Assembly (NCBI RefSeq): GCF_003614885.1
Contig: NZ_QZMS01000011.1
Span: 1,178,001-1,242,000, forward strand
From: Photobacterium salinisoli
GTDB lineage: Bacteria; Pseudomonadota; Gammaproteobacteria; Enterobacterales; Vibrionaceae
Direction: 5' to 3'
DNA: 64,000 nucleotides
Made by a program: the position numbers and the translations under genes. Below the pieces are notes generated by a model. It was not told the DNA's origin. It searched no databases and worked only from the letters and a program-made list of their open reading frames with translations. Each line of letters opens with the position of its first letter. Position 1 is the first letter of the stretch. Below, in pieces: positions 1-9,349 of this stretch.

Positions 1-1499
1 TTGGCGTGTGACTCCAGCTCCTTATTGATAGTTTCGATCGCCCTGCTTACTGTTTTCGCATATCTGTCCCGGTCAAAATTAGGATAAGCATGCGCGACCG
101 CCAGCAGAATAGGAGCGGGCATACCTGAACCCACTACACACATCATTTCAATGCCACAGAGTTCAAAGAGGCGCTTTTCAATCGGCACCGGTGAAACGAA
201 TTTCCCTTTCGCTGTTTTGAAGTTGTCTTTTTTACGGCCCTGAATCGTCAGGAAGCCTTCTTCATCCAGACTGCCAAGGTCACCGGTATGCAGCCAGCCT
301 TCATCATTGAAGCTTTCTTTGGTGGCAATGTCGTTTTTGTAGTAACCAGAAAACAGGCCTTTACTACGCACAAGAATTTCATCATCTTCTGCGATCTTGA
401 TATCCACCCCCGGTCCCGCACTGCCTACTGTGCCGATTTTGTCACTGCGAAACGGAAGATTGAGGGTGCCATAGGCATAGTTTTCCGTCATACCCCAGGC
501 TTCGGTGATATTAAGCCCGATGCTCTCATACCAGCGCAACAGTGCCGGTGAAACCGGTGCTGAACCGCAGCCTAATACGCGTGCTTCATTCAGGCCCAAG
601 CCGTCTGCCAGTTTGCGTTTGATCAGGCCGGACACAAAAGGGATTTTCAGCAAAATGTTCAGTTTTGCCTGTGGCAGTTTTTCCAGAATTCGCTGTTGGA
701 ACACGGTCCAGAGGCGGGGTACTGAGATAAATAATGTCGGGCGGTGCATTTTGACGTCTTCAATGAATGTGTCCAGTGATTCAGGGAAGGCAACCTGCAC
801 ACCCGCCATCATTGAAGTGCCCAGGATATAAACACGTTCTGTGATGTGAGCCAGAGGAAGGTAGGAGAACAGGCGCTCATTTTCGATGATGCCGATATGA
901 TCGATGAGGCTCTGCGCAGAAAAAGCAAAGCCACCGTAAGAAAGAATGGCACCTTTGGGTAACCCGGATGTGCCGGATGTATACACCAGCGACATCACAT
1001 CGTTGTCCTGATGGGTTGGGCGCTCTTCACTCGGTGCGTGCGACTCAATGAGCGCATTGAATGAATGCTGACATTCTGGCGTATTCGGGTACGGGAAGCT
1101 GACCGTGATGATATCTTCCAGATTTTGACAGACGGTATTAATGGCGCGGTTATCATCCAGTTTGCCGATGAAAACCAACTTGGCTTCACTGTGAGTCAGG
1201 CAGTACTCTATGGTGTCTGCACCCGCGGTAGGAAAGATCGGTACGCTGATGTAGCTGCCAAGCATCATGGCGAGATCGCAGATGTACCATTCTGCGCAGT
1301 TTTTCGAGATCAAGCCTACCTTGTCTCCAGGCATGAGGCCTTGTGCACGTAATGCGCTGACAAGGCGCAATGCCTTATCTATGACCTCGGCATAGGTAAA
1401 GTCGGTAAACTGCCGGTTGATGATCTGGCGGAGAAAAATGTCATCCGGGCGCTCTTCTGCCCATTTCAACATGCGTTCATGAGGTAATGCTTGCGTCAT
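1..1499 (-). CDS. AMP-dependent acyl-CoA synthetase, C-terminus outside the window
   Basis: Reading leftward from ATG at 1499 the frame stays open to the window edge, giving about 499 residues. The P-loop-like motif YTSGTSGLPKG lies near residue 170, GYYKN and TGDLG near 390-400, and GRKKDNFKTAKGK near 420. This is the adenylate-forming (ANL) fold of long-chain fatty acyl-CoA ligases, which activate a carboxylic acid with ATP and then load it on CoA; the substrate cannot be read from sequence. The start follows TTAAGGGATTCGCTC, which holds an AAGGGA-like ribosome-binding site. It stands alone, with about 300 noncoding bases upstream. The family call is firm; the chain-length preference is unknown. 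Confidence 0.9.
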   Translation of the reverse strand, partial: MTQALPHERMLKWAEERPDDIFLRQIINRQFTDFTYAEVIDKALRLVSALRAQGLMPGDKVGLISKNCAEWYICDLAMMLGSYISVPIFPTAGADTIEYCLTHSEAKLVFIGKLDDNRAINTVCQNLEDIITVSFPYPNTPECQHSFNALIESHAPSEERPTHQDNDVMSLVYTSGTSGLPKGAILSYGGFAFSAQSLIDHIGIIENERLFSYLPLAHITERVYILGTSMMAGVQVAFPESLDTFIEDVKMHRPTLFISVPRLWTVFQQRILEKLPQAKLNILLKIPFVSGLIKRKLADGLGLNEARVLGCGSAPVSPALLRWYESIGLNITEAWGMTENYAYGTLNLPFRSDKIGTVGSAGPGVDIKIAEDDEILVRSKGLFSGYYKNDIATKESFNDEGWLHTGDLGSLDEEGFLTIQGRKKDNFKTAKGKFVSPVPIEKRLFELCGIEMMCVVGSGMPAPILLAVAHAYPNFDRDRYAKTVSRAIETINKELESHA

Positions 1500-1806
1500 G
1501 AGCGAATCCCTTAATGTGTTTGGCTGTAAAGGCAAAGTCATTGTAATGTTCCATTCCGTGGTTGTTATTATCTTGTTAAATAATTAAATGCGGCTTTAGG
1601 TGGAGCGTCAAGATATCACTGTATTGTATTTGCGGTAAAAATCTAACTTAGTGATCAAAAATAACGGTTTAAGTCATTGAGGAAGCAGAAAGAGAGGCTG
1701 GTTAGCTGTACACCTGCAGCAGCTCTGTGAATTGTCAGAGCTGCGACGCAGTATGCATGTGTTTTTGTTACTGAATGTAAACAGTAACCTGAATGAAGGA
1801 CATCCG
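1500..1806. other. Noncoding gap, promoter region of the acyl-CoA synthetase
   Basis: About 300 AT-rich bases between the synthetase start and the end of the creA-like gene. The small open frames on both strands lack family-like composition. It presumably carries the leftward promoter of the synthetase; no operator, terminator or RNA was recognised. Confidence 0.4.
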
Positions 1807-2289
1807 TTACTGTGCTTGTGGTGTGACAGGCGCCTGATACGCTTTGGTACCCCACAAAGGTACTGTGGACAGGCTGTGTTTATAGCTGCCCGATGTTTCT
1901 TTTGTGGAATAAGACAAATACATCAGGGTTTGGCTGTCGTGGTCAAAGACCCGGCGAATTTTCATTGTTTTGAAAAAGACACTTTTTGACTTCTTGAAGA
2001 CCACATCACCTGATTTTGATTTATCAATCGCGGCGATCATTTCAGGGGTAATTTCACCGGTTTGCCGGCAGGAAATAGAAGAATCACTGGGATCGGAAAA
2101 ATCCAGATCCGCTTCAATACTGGCAATGTGGCAAGTGACACCAGGGATCAGCGGATCACTGAGCACATTCAGTTTGATGTCTTTGGTGGTAAATACGCCC
2201 AAACTGACGTCACCGACTTCGTTGTCTGAACAGCCTGCCAGTAAGGATGCTCCTGCGATCATGGCAGAAAAGAGCAGAGCGCGCTTCAT
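1807..2289 (-). CDS. creA: CreA-family periplasmic lipoprotein
   Basis: A 160-residue protein with a lipoprotein signal peptide ending LLAGC (Cys20). The conserved block of the CreA family is present: GDVSLG, DPxxxGVTCHIAS, then SDSSISCRQTGEI with paired cysteines. CreA proteins are widespread in gammaproteobacteria, sit in the periplasm or on a membrane leaflet, and have no agreed function despite the name. It is a single gene on the minus strand, away from the creBCD genes it is named after. The C-terminus (PVTPQAQ) is low complexity. Confidence 0.85.
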   Translation of the reverse strand: MKRALLFSAMIAGASLLAGCSDNEVGDVSLGVFTTKDIKLNVLSDPLIPGVTCHIASIEADLDFSDPSDSSISCRQTGEITPEMIAAIDKSKSGDVVFKKSKSVFFKTMKIRRVFDHDSQTLMYLSYSTKETSGSYKHSLSTVPLWGTKAYQAPVTPQAQ

Positions 2290-2423
2290 TCAAAGTCTCC
2301 ATTATTCTGTAAAAATAGTGAGTGGAAAGGTGCCCGGACAATAATGATGCTCACCAGAGTCGCTAGCTGGATATCATTCCCACATCAGGCACTTACTGAT
2401 TGTTTATATCTTCCGGGTTGACG

Positions 2424-2852
2424 CTAGCTTTTAATGGCAGCATGCCGTTCCAGGTACCAAGATAGCAACCCGCCCAGTATGACTCCAGAAAGATTTGCCA
2501 CGGCATCGGAAAAAGAGCTCTCGCGCCCAAGATGAAGAATGCCCTGAAAAACTTCGAGTAAACTACCAAACAGCATCAGCCCGATAAGCATACTAATGTA
2601 GAAACGGTATTGCCGGCTGACACAAAGTGCCAGCATGGCGAAAAGTATATAGGTCAATATATGCAGCAGTTTATCCAGCCCGGATATGCCGTAACTGTCT
2701 AAGTCGGCCAGTGATCCTTTCTCTGCGGCCGGCATTAAAGTCAGCCCTGCAATAAAAGCGGCATATAAGCTGAGTAGCAGCCATACCCATATCAGTAATT
2801 GCCGCTCTTTCAACAACACATACAGTGAGATAGGTTCAGCATGCTTTCTCAT
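2424..2852 (-). CDS. VanZ-like membrane protein
   Basis: A 142-residue protein with four predicted membrane segments (about 19-39, 62-80, 86-104, 120-135). It has the VanZ-like pattern GLDKLLHILTYILFA and an acidic loop, LEVFQGILHLGRESSFSDAVANLSG. VanZ-like proteins often sit beside exopolysaccharide and exosortase loci; their biochemical role is unknown. Its start overlaps the stop of the upstream protease by four bases (ATGA), so the two are translationally coupled. Context places it at the edge of the XrtA locus. Confidence 0.8.
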   Translation of the reverse strand: MRKHAEPISLYVLLKERQLLIWVWLLLSLYAAFIAGLTLMPAAEKGSLADLDSYGISGLDKLLHILTYILFAMLALCVSRQYRFYISMLIGLMLFGSLLEVFQGILHLGRESSFSDAVANLSGVILGGLLSWYLERHAAIKS

Positions 2853-3637
2853 GGTTTATAGCGTGAGCTTAGCAGCTGATTCAGGTGCCGGACGGGAATG
2901 GCATAAGTGATGGCGCTTGGCTGGCTCAGTGCATTTTCTTTGCTGGTTTGCACCAAGACCTTATTGATGACGGCGATAACTTCACCTGTGTCCTGATGGT
3001 ATACCGGACTGCCACTGTTTCCGGGGTAGGCTGTGGCATCAAACTGATAGACGACAAAAGGATTTTTCAGGTGTTTGAGGCGAGCGACTGAGAGCTCTTT
3101 TGCTGAGCGGGCCGGCACTGCAACCGGGGTGATGCTGGATACCATGCCTCTGTGTGTCACCGGGTACAGCCCAAGCACTGCACCTATCGGAAAGCCAGTG
3201 AAGCTGTAGATCTCTCCTTCACGCACCGGACGCTGGGAAAGAGGCAAGCTTGGTAAGGGAGTGCCAGTGATTTTCAGTAATGCCAGATCGTGCTCACTGT
3301 CTCGTGCAACGACGGTTGCGGTGCGGACATCCGGTGAAGTGCCTGTGCCGACGAAGACAACAAAGCCGGTGTTTCTGTCCACTTCGATAGCAGTGGGGAC
3401 AACATGATTATTGGTGGCAATCAATGTGCCATCGCCAACGACAAAGCCAGTTCCGATAAGATTAGCCCGTGGTGTCGCCAGCTTGTTATAAGTGCCCACC
3501 CCGACAACGGAAGGTTTAATCTTCGCAATTACGTCTGGCAATGCGGCTTGTGCCTTTGCCGTTGTAAGTAACATGCAGCCAAGACAGAACAGAGTTCGCA
3601 TGATGAGCTGAGCGGCTCGACGGGTACAGAAAAGCAT
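2849..3637 (-). CDS. Trypsin-like (DegP-type) serine protease
   Basis: A 262-residue secreted protease. An N-terminal signal peptide ends near AKAQA (residues 27-31). The triad is visible as His78 (TNNHVV), Asp117 (SEHDLALL) and Ser208 (AYPGNSGSP). No PDZ domain follows, so it is shorter than DegP/DegS and is a stand-alone S1C-like protease. ATG 3637 is preferred because AAGGAC stands about 8 bases upstream. It forms a two-gene leftward unit with the VanZ-like gene. Position next to prsT suggests a role in the XrtA cell-surface system, which is inference. Confidence 0.85.
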   Translation of the reverse strand: MLFCTRRAAQLIMRTLFCLGCMLLTTAKAQAALPDVIAKIKPSVVGVGTYNKLATPRANLIGTGFVVGDGTLIATNNHVVPTAIEVDRNTGFVVFVGTGTSPDVRTATVVARDSEHDLALLKITGTPLPSLPLSQRPVREGEIYSFTGFPIGAVLGLYPVTHRGMVSSITPVAVPARSAKELSVARLKHLKNPFVVYQFDATAYPGNSGSPVYHQDTGEVIAVINKVLVQTSKENALSQPSAITYAIPVRHLNQLLSSRYKP

Positions 3638-3680
3638 GATTTTTGTCCTTACAGGCTGGCAGAAAATAGGGTGAACATAT

Positions 3681-3699
3681 CGCCCCGCAGAGCGGGGCG
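3681..3699. terminator. GC-rich hairpin between prsT and the protease gene
   Basis: An inverted repeat with eight-base arms CGCCCCGC and GCGGGGCG lies six bases past the prsT stop in the direction of leftward transcription. No U-run follows, so it may be a weak terminator or an mRNA-end-stabilising stem. Confidence 0.5.
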
Positions 3700-3705
3700 T
3701 TGAGC

Positions 3706-6480
3706 TTACAGCCGGATTTGTTCTTCCAGTTTGTTCTTTAGCATCTGAAGCTTAGGATCGGAGGTAGTAATGCCAATGAGGATTTCTCGCGCATTTTCCT
3801 TCATATTGTTTGCCAGCAGGCTTTCTGCATAGTGAAGGGCGATTTCAGGGTTAGTCTGTGCCTGTTTGTAGGCTTTTTCCAGCATTGGCAGCGCATTGGC
3901 TGCCTGTCCTGATTTCAGCAGACAATAACCGTAGGTATCCTGAATCTGCGGGTGCTCTTTCGCTAATCCTAAGGCTTTCGAAGCACTGTCGCAGGCTTGC
4001 GGATACTTTTCCTGAGACAAATACAGCCAGGCTAGATTATTCAAAGCCACGACATTATCAGGTTGTTGTTCAAGAATACGCCGGTATTGTGCAATAGCCT
4101 GTTCAGGCTGTTGTTCAAATTGCAGTTGGGCCAGTGTCAGACGCAAGGGAGCGGCTTTATCACCGTACTCTTTGATGACAGCCTGCAGGAAGGCAATGGC
4201 TTCGTCATCTTGCTGGTTCAATGCATAAGCACTGGCCACATCGTTGGCGCTGGCGATCCCAGGTGAGGCATCATAGCGCTTGCGTTGCCATTCGAGAGCA
4301 CGGGTAAAGTCTTTGCGCTGCAGGTAATTCAGGGCTTGTAATCGCATGAAATAAGCTTGCGATTTTACATTGTCCGGCAAGGCATCCAGCGTGGCCTGGC
4401 TGGCGGTGGCATTGTCCAGTTTCAGTTGCAACCCAGCTTTCATCAGCGAAAATACCGCCGTATTCTTAAATAACTGCTCGGCCTTTTCGGCCAGTAGCAG
4501 GCTGTCTCTCATTTTGTTGTTTAACTCTTTAATCTGGATATTACGCATATACGCTTGCTGGCTGAGTACATCTAGCTCAAGCCATTGGGTGTAAGCCGGC
4601 TCGGCCTGACGGTAATCTCGCTGACTGAAATAGATATCGCCCAGCAGTCGCCAGCTTTGGGCGGTTTGCTGCTGTGGCGTCAACTGAGTAATGAGACTGA
4701 GTGCCTGATCGGTTTTTTCTTGCAGCATATAGCCGCGGGCCAAATCTAATTTCAGTCCGGTATCATCCGGGTGTGCTTCGACCTCGGAAGCGATCAGAGA
4801 CACTGCCTCATCCAGCTGCCCACTGAGCTGGCCATATTTATATAATGTCCGGGTGGTCAGATTTCTTCCCGGGTAATGGGAATAGGCGGTGCGGGCATAC
4901 CCGAACGCGGTGGCCAAATCATTTCTGCTGGCGGCAATCTGGCCAAGCCCCAAAGTGGCTTGCAGGTTCTTAGGATCTTTTTCCAGCACCTTTTGATAGA
5001 TTGATTGCGCCTGATCGGGCTTTTTCTCAATTTGCAGCACCAGGGCATTCAGCATCTGGGCGGTCTGATCGTCCGGATTGCGTTCAAGCCAGGTGGTGAC
5101 TATCTGTTTCACCTGATTCATCTGGCCTTGTTTCAAGTAATAATAGGCAAGGCCTAAATTCGCTTCCGTCAGGGTCGGGTCGGAATTGAGAATGTGCTGG
5201 AGAGTGTCGATCCCCATTGTATTATTACTGGCTAATTGAAGCAGTCCTAAACGAAGCTGTTTGCTGGTGGTTGGGTTATGATTGGCTTTCTCTGCCAGAG
5301 ACATAGCGGCATCATTACGGCCGATTCTGGCAAGCTCCAGACTCATATCGGAAATAAAGTCGCTGCTCGCTTTGTCTGTGGCATCGAACTGATTCATGGT
5401 TTGCATGGCGCCTTCAATGTCGCCCAGCTTAAGCTGGCTGGACGCATACAGGCGTTGTATCAGATGGTTTTGCGAGACAAAAGGTGCGACTTTTTCAAAT
5501 CGTTCATTGGCCTGTTCAAAATTTCCCTGATTATAGGCAACGACACCGGAAATTAAGTAAGTAGGCAGGTTTCTGGAACCGTTTCGGATGGCTAAATCGG
5601 CGTGGACTTTTGCTTCAGCCTGTTTCTCTTCGGCGTAAAGAATGGTGGCCTTCAGTTCATTGCTCAGTACGTGACCGCTTAATACCGTCAGCAGATTATC
5701 AACATACTTTTCTGCTTCCTGGTACTGTTCCGTTTTCACAAGGGCCTGGGCCAGAAACAGGGTGTTTTGTAAGGCTTTCGGGGCGGTGTCTACGGCTTTT
5801 CGATAGCTCTCTGCTGCCGCTTTGTGATGAGCCATACTGGTTTCTATATGCCCTTTAAGCAGCCAGGCATCGCTGCTGTCAGGATACACACGAACTATAT
5901 TACTGACCTGGATCAGCGCAGTGTCGTTGAGCGCTTTGGTGGCATCTAAGCTGGCTCGGGCAAGGCGCGTATAAAGTGTGATCTGTCCGGTTTCTTCGAC
6001 CCGCTGAAAGGCTTCTTCAGCACCCTCTGAATCGTTATCGAGCAATAAAGCCAGTGATTTGATGGCGTAAATGTCTGCCAGTGCTTCAGCTTGCTGGCTC
6101 AGCGGATGTCTGGCCAGATCAATGATATCGGCTGTTTTTTTCTGACCCAGATAAGCCTGGGCAAGCAGTGGTTCAATAGCGTCTTTCTCTTCGGTACTTC
6201 TGAGGGCTTTATACAACTCTTTTTCGGCACTGGCATAATCGCCCTGGCTCAGGTAAATCTTACCCAGCATAAGTCTCGCCTGATTGGCATCAGGGTGTTG
6301 CTGTATGGCATTTTTCAGCTCAATAACAGCGGCATTGATTTGATTGCTGCTGAGATAGTTATCGGCTTTGGCCATGTACTCATCGACAGACTGTTCACCG
6401 CAGGCCGTGAGTGTGACAGCGACAACACCAGCGAGTGCTAGCACATGAAAGGTGGAGCGAGACAAAAAAGCCATAATCAT
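3706..6480 (-). CDS. prsT: XrtA/PEP-CTERM system TPR-repeat lipoprotein PrsT
   Basis: A 924-residue protein with lipoprotein signal LTAC (Cys27), followed along its whole length by tetratricopeptide repeats of about 34 residues (for example AQAYLGQKKTADI, GEIEGAM-type and NNLAWLYLSQ blocks). This length and architecture match PrsT, the large TPR lipoprotein co-occurring with exosortase A and EPS genes. It is thought to be an outer-membrane or periplasmic scaffold of the export machinery. Two in-frame starts (6480 and 6474) share CAGGG; the first is given. It is leftward and divergent from the FemAB-like gene at 6673, with 190 bases of promoter region between them. Confidence 0.9.
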   Translation of the reverse strand: MIMAFLSRSTFHVLALAGVVAVTLTACGEQSVDEYMAKADNYLSSNQINAAVIELKNAIQQHPDANQARLMLGKIYLSQGDYASAEKELYKALRSTEEKDAIEPLLAQAYLGQKKTADIIDLARHPLSQQAEALADIYAIKSLALLLDNDSEGAEEAFQRVEETGQITLYTRLARASLDATKALNDTALIQVSNIVRVYPDSSDAWLLKGHIETSMAHHKAAAESYRKAVDTAPKALQNTLFLAQALVKTEQYQEAEKYVDNLLTVLSGHVLSNELKATILYAEEKQAEAKVHADLAIRNGSRNLPTYLISGVVAYNQGNFEQANERFEKVAPFVSQNHLIQRLYASSQLKLGDIEGAMQTMNQFDATDKASSDFISDMSLELARIGRNDAAMSLAEKANHNPTTSKQLRLGLLQLASNNTMGIDTLQHILNSDPTLTEANLGLAYYYLKQGQMNQVKQIVTTWLERNPDDQTAQMLNALVLQIEKKPDQAQSIYQKVLEKDPKNLQATLGLGQIAASRNDLATAFGYARTAYSHYPGRNLTTRTLYKYGQLSGQLDEAVSLIASEVEAHPDDTGLKLDLARGYMLQEKTDQALSLITQLTPQQQTAQSWRLLGDIYFSQRDYRQAEPAYTQWLELDVLSQQAYMRNIQIKELNNKMRDSLLLAEKAEQLFKNTAVFSLMKAGLQLKLDNATASQATLDALPDNVKSQAYFMRLQALNYLQRKDFTRALEWQRKRYDASPGIASANDVASAYALNQQDDEAIAFLQAVIKEYGDKAAPLRLTLAQLQFEQQPEQAIAQYRRILEQQPDNVVALNNLAWLYLSQEKYPQACDSASKALGLAKEHPQIQDTYGYCLLKSGQAANALPMLEKAYKQAQTNPEIALHYAESLLANNMKENAREILIGITTSDPKLQMLKNKLEEQIRL

Positions 6481-6672
6481 CCCTGTCAGAATTTTCAGAT
6501 GGACTTTTTTAGGATAGTCACATTTTTGACACTGCGACTAATCGCTTTTACATAAAACGTTTGTTGTACTCATCGCGGCAATAAAATCTGCCATTAAAGC
6601 ACCTGAAAAGTGTGTGACCAGTTGCTCTGCTATGCTTGATGCGAACGGATAAGTCACGACGCAGGGAAAAAA

Positions 6673-7881
6673 ATGGAAAGCAAAAACAGTTCGATACAGT
6701 GCGAGTGGATGGTTAACCCCGATCAAAAGTGGTTAGAAAGACACTGGCGTGCGCTTGAGGAACAGGCTGAACCAAACCTGTTTTTGTCCTGGCTGTGGAT
6801 AGGCACCTGGCTGGATTGTTTTGTGGACAATTGTTGTGTTGTTCTTGCCCGGCAGGATGACAACATTGTCGGCCTGGGCATTATCGTGATTAAAGAGAGA
6901 AAGATAGCCGGGCTGTCTTATGGGCGACAGTTCTGCCTTCACCGGACAGGTATTTCTTCGCAGGATCAAATCTGGATTGAATATAACGACTTTCTGATGG
7001 ACAAGGCGCTCGCCAATACCGTTCGTCCGTTGATGACAGCCTGCGTGATGTCGCAGATGAATGGGACAGATATCTTTGAGGTTGGCGCCAGCCTGGACGT
7101 GAACTTTGTCAGTTACGGGCCACAGTCTGTGGCGGCGGATTGTGGCAGCGAAAAGGCGGACAATAAGGCCCTTTTATCCGGGCTGGCACTTGCAGAAAAA
7201 GAGGTGGTCTGGGAGTCGGCCGGTTTTGCGCTGGATTTTGGCCCGCTGAAGGATAAGCAGCAGACGCTCGATAGCTTTTTGTCGCGAAATGCCAGATATC
7301 AGATAAAGCGCAGCCTGAATAAGTACGGTGCCCTGGGCGAAGTGAAAATCACCACCGCTTCTTCTGTCACTCAGGGACTGGAGTTCTTCAATCATGCGGC
7401 TGAGTACCACCTGAGCCGTTGGGGCAGTAAATCAGAACAAAGTGGTTTTGCTAATCCCGGTTTTCTGCATTTTCACCATGAACTGATTCGCCGGGGACTG
7501 CCTAAGGGGCAGATTGCTATTCACCACCTGCAGGCCGGAGATGAAGATCTGGGGGTGATTTATAATTTTCACTATGCCAACTGGGTGCTGTTCTATTTAA
7601 GTGCGCTGAATTATGGCGCCGGGGATAATCATCTGAAACCCGGTTTGGTGGCGCATTATCTGCTAATCCAGGATGCCTGGAATAAAGGGGCGCTGGGTTA
7701 CGATTTTATGGGTGGTATTGCCCGCTATAAAAAAACGTTCGCCAACCGTGAGTGCCGGTTGGCGATCAGTCAGTTCCGTTATCCGCATTTTACCTACTCA
7801 GTGAAGAAGGCTATTCGTGCTTTGAAGCGTCGTGCCCTGAAGCGTAGGGTGTTGTCCGAAAGCAGTTCTGACTGTCCTTAA
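6673..7881 (+). CDS. FemAB/BioF2-like acyltransferase (GNAT fold) in XrtA locus
   Basis: A 402-residue protein of the double-GNAT acetyltransferase group linked with polysaccharide loci. Readable blocks are WIGTWLDCF near 37-45, the central SRNARYQIKRSLNKYG around 200-215, and the C-terminal GLVAHYLLIQDAWNKGALGYDFMGG region typical of the fold. Proteins of this type transfer acyl or aminoacyl groups to sugars or peptidoglycan precursors; the exact donor is unknown. Its start follows CAGGGAAAAAA. The 3' end overlaps the convergent beta-helix gene by 71 bases. Confidence 0.75.
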   Translation: MESKNSSIQCEWMVNPDQKWLERHWRALEEQAEPNLFLSWLWIGTWLDCFVDNCCVVLARQDDNIVGLGIIVIKERKIAGLSYGRQFCLHRTGISSQDQIWIEYNDFLMDKALANTVRPLMTACVMSQMNGTDIFEVGASLDVNFVSYGPQSVAADCGSEKADNKALLSGLALAEKEVVWESAGFALDFGPLKDKQQTLDSFLSRNARYQIKRSLNKYGALGEVKITTASSVTQGLEFFNHAAEYHLSRWGSKSEQSGFANPGFLHFHHELIRRGLPKGQIAIHHLQAGDEDLGVIYNFHYANWVLFYLSALNYGAGDNHLKPGLVAHYLLIQDAWNKGALGYDFMGGIARYKKTFANRECRLAISQFRYPHFTYSVKKAIRALKRRALKRRVLSESSSDCP

Positions 7882-9349
7882 AGGCGCCGGCAAAGGTGTC
7901 CTGTGCACTGATTGGGTTACCACAAAAGTCGGAGACACTGTTTCCTTTCGCCATGCCGGGGTACTCAGTGGCACTGCGGGTTAATTTCGCTTTGATCAGA
8001 TCGTCTTTGGGCGAGAAATTACCTATTGCTGGCGAGGTAAACCAATCGTCCAGTTTTTGTTTGTCGGTCAGATAGTCAGGGGAAAGAATGAGGTTATGGG
8101 AGGCTGACGCTTTACCCTGGTCGCGTTCCCGTATTTTGCCGCTCACAATGTTGTTAATCAGCTCGGCGCTGGATTGCGGAAACCGGACGTCGATGCCGGA
8201 GGTGTGATAGAGAATATTGTTGTTGACCAGGGAATTAGCTGATCTATTGATGTAAAGCCCCACGTCATTACAGTGCAAAACGATATTGTTACGTACGGTA
8301 TGGTTAGCCCCTTCGAGTGCAATTTGTCCCCGCCGGTTTTCCTGCTCCATACCGCCGCCACCTAATGACAGGCCAATCTGATAACCATCATATTTACGGC
8401 TGGTGCTGTTACAGATCACCAGGTTGTTTTCTATGATGCCTTGCTCGTTGCCCCCTTTCATGAAAGCGCCATAGCTGACCTGGTTGCCACCGGATTTGAT
8501 GAAATCACGAATGATGTTGCGATCGATACGCCAGTCATTGCCATGGTCAAGGTTGATGGGCGTGACAGATCTCGACGTGTCTCTTGGCTGTGTATTGTAA
8601 AAGTGATTGCGACGAATGGTGCCGTTATCCGGAAATTTGTCCTCCATCCGGTTGACCTTGATGGCAGCGTTGAAATCGATGAAGACATTGTTCTGGACCA
8701 GGCTGTGATCGGCATCGCCAACAATGTGCAGCGCATGATCGCAATCGGAAGGGGTTGGACAAACACCTTTAAAGGTTAGCCCTGATACCGTCCAGTGGGG
8801 CTGGTTAATCACAATGCCTTCCAGTCCGTCCAGCTGCAGCAGAACGGTGCCCGGCTCTTCTGCCCGCAATACCACGGGTCGTGATGCAGAGGGAGTCACC
8901 TGGCTGATATTCAGGCGTTTGCTGCTGAAAAAGTAGGTTCCTTTTTTCACTACTATGTCCTGGCCGGGTAACACATCCTCCAGTGCTTTTTCAAAACTTT
9001 GTTCATCGGATACCCAGAGGGTGCCGAGCGAAGCGGGTTTGATCGCTTCTGGCTGGGGGCCAGCTGAGGACCAGTCAGGCCCGACGGATGGCCAGTATCT
9101 TGTATCAAATTCGCGCCAGAAATAGGAAGGGCTGGCGAGGTTGCTGGCGACACTGGCAACGGCCTGATTGACAGGTGTCAGGCTTGGAAATTGTTGTTCT
9201 ATGTGGCTGACGGACTGGCGTAAAGCGGCGGGCAGGGTCTGGTTTTGTTCGCTCCAGTGTTTAACCAGATACACACCGGCAACAAGTATAACTAAATGAA
9301 CGAGAACACCGATTGTTGCAAGATAGGTTTTTATTCCTTTCGAAATCAT
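7811..9349 (-). CDS. Membrane-anchored right-handed beta-helix protein
   Basis: A 512-residue protein with one N-terminal membrane segment (about 8-29) and a periplasmic part. Its middle (about 120-440) is parallel beta-helix repeats of the kind seen in polysaccharide lyases and epimerases (VVLRAEEPGTVLLQLDG, HALHIVGDADHSLVQNNVF, NHTVRNNIVLHCNDVGLYIN). The opening SFEKALEDVLPGQDIVVKKGTY resembles chondroitinase-B/alginate-lyase-type proteins. It is therefore probably an EPS-modifying or degrading enzyme of the XrtA locus, but no catalytic residues can be assigned. The start has GGGAG seven bases upstream. Confidence 0.8.
   Translation of the reverse strand: MISKGIKTYLATIGVLVHLVILVAGVYLVKHWSEQNQTLPAALRQSVSHIEQQFPSLTPVNQAVASVASNLASPSYFWREFDTRYWPSVGPDWSSAGPQPEAIKPASLGTLWVSDEQSFEKALEDVLPGQDIVVKKGTYFFSSKRLNISQVTPSASRPVVLRAEEPGTVLLQLDGLEGIVINQPHWTVSGLTFKGVCPTPSDCDHALHIVGDADHSLVQNNVFIDFNAAIKVNRMEDKFPDNGTIRRNHFYNTQPRDTSRSVTPINLDHGNDWRIDRNIIRDFIKSGGNQVSYGAFMKGGNEQGIIENNLVICNSTSRKYDGYQIGLSLGGGGMEQENRRGQIALEGANHTVRNNIVLHCNDVGLYINRSANSLVNNNILYHTSGIDVRFPQSSAELINNIVSGKIRERDQGKASASHNLILSPDYLTDKQKLDDWFTSPAIGNFSPKDDLIKAKLTRSATEYPGMAKGNSVSDFCGNPISAQDTFAGAFKDSQNCFRTTPYASGHDASKHE

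Noticed and set aside
6560..6605. Sigma-54-like promoter (TGGCAG ... TTGC) on the leftward strand upstream of prsT
   Set aside because: The GG and GC elements are separated by 11 bases instead of 10, and sigma-54 does not tolerate this well.
8441..8779. Long open frames on the opposite strand of the beta-helix gene
   Set aside because: Shadow frames of the repeat-rich coding sequence; no start signals or family motifs.
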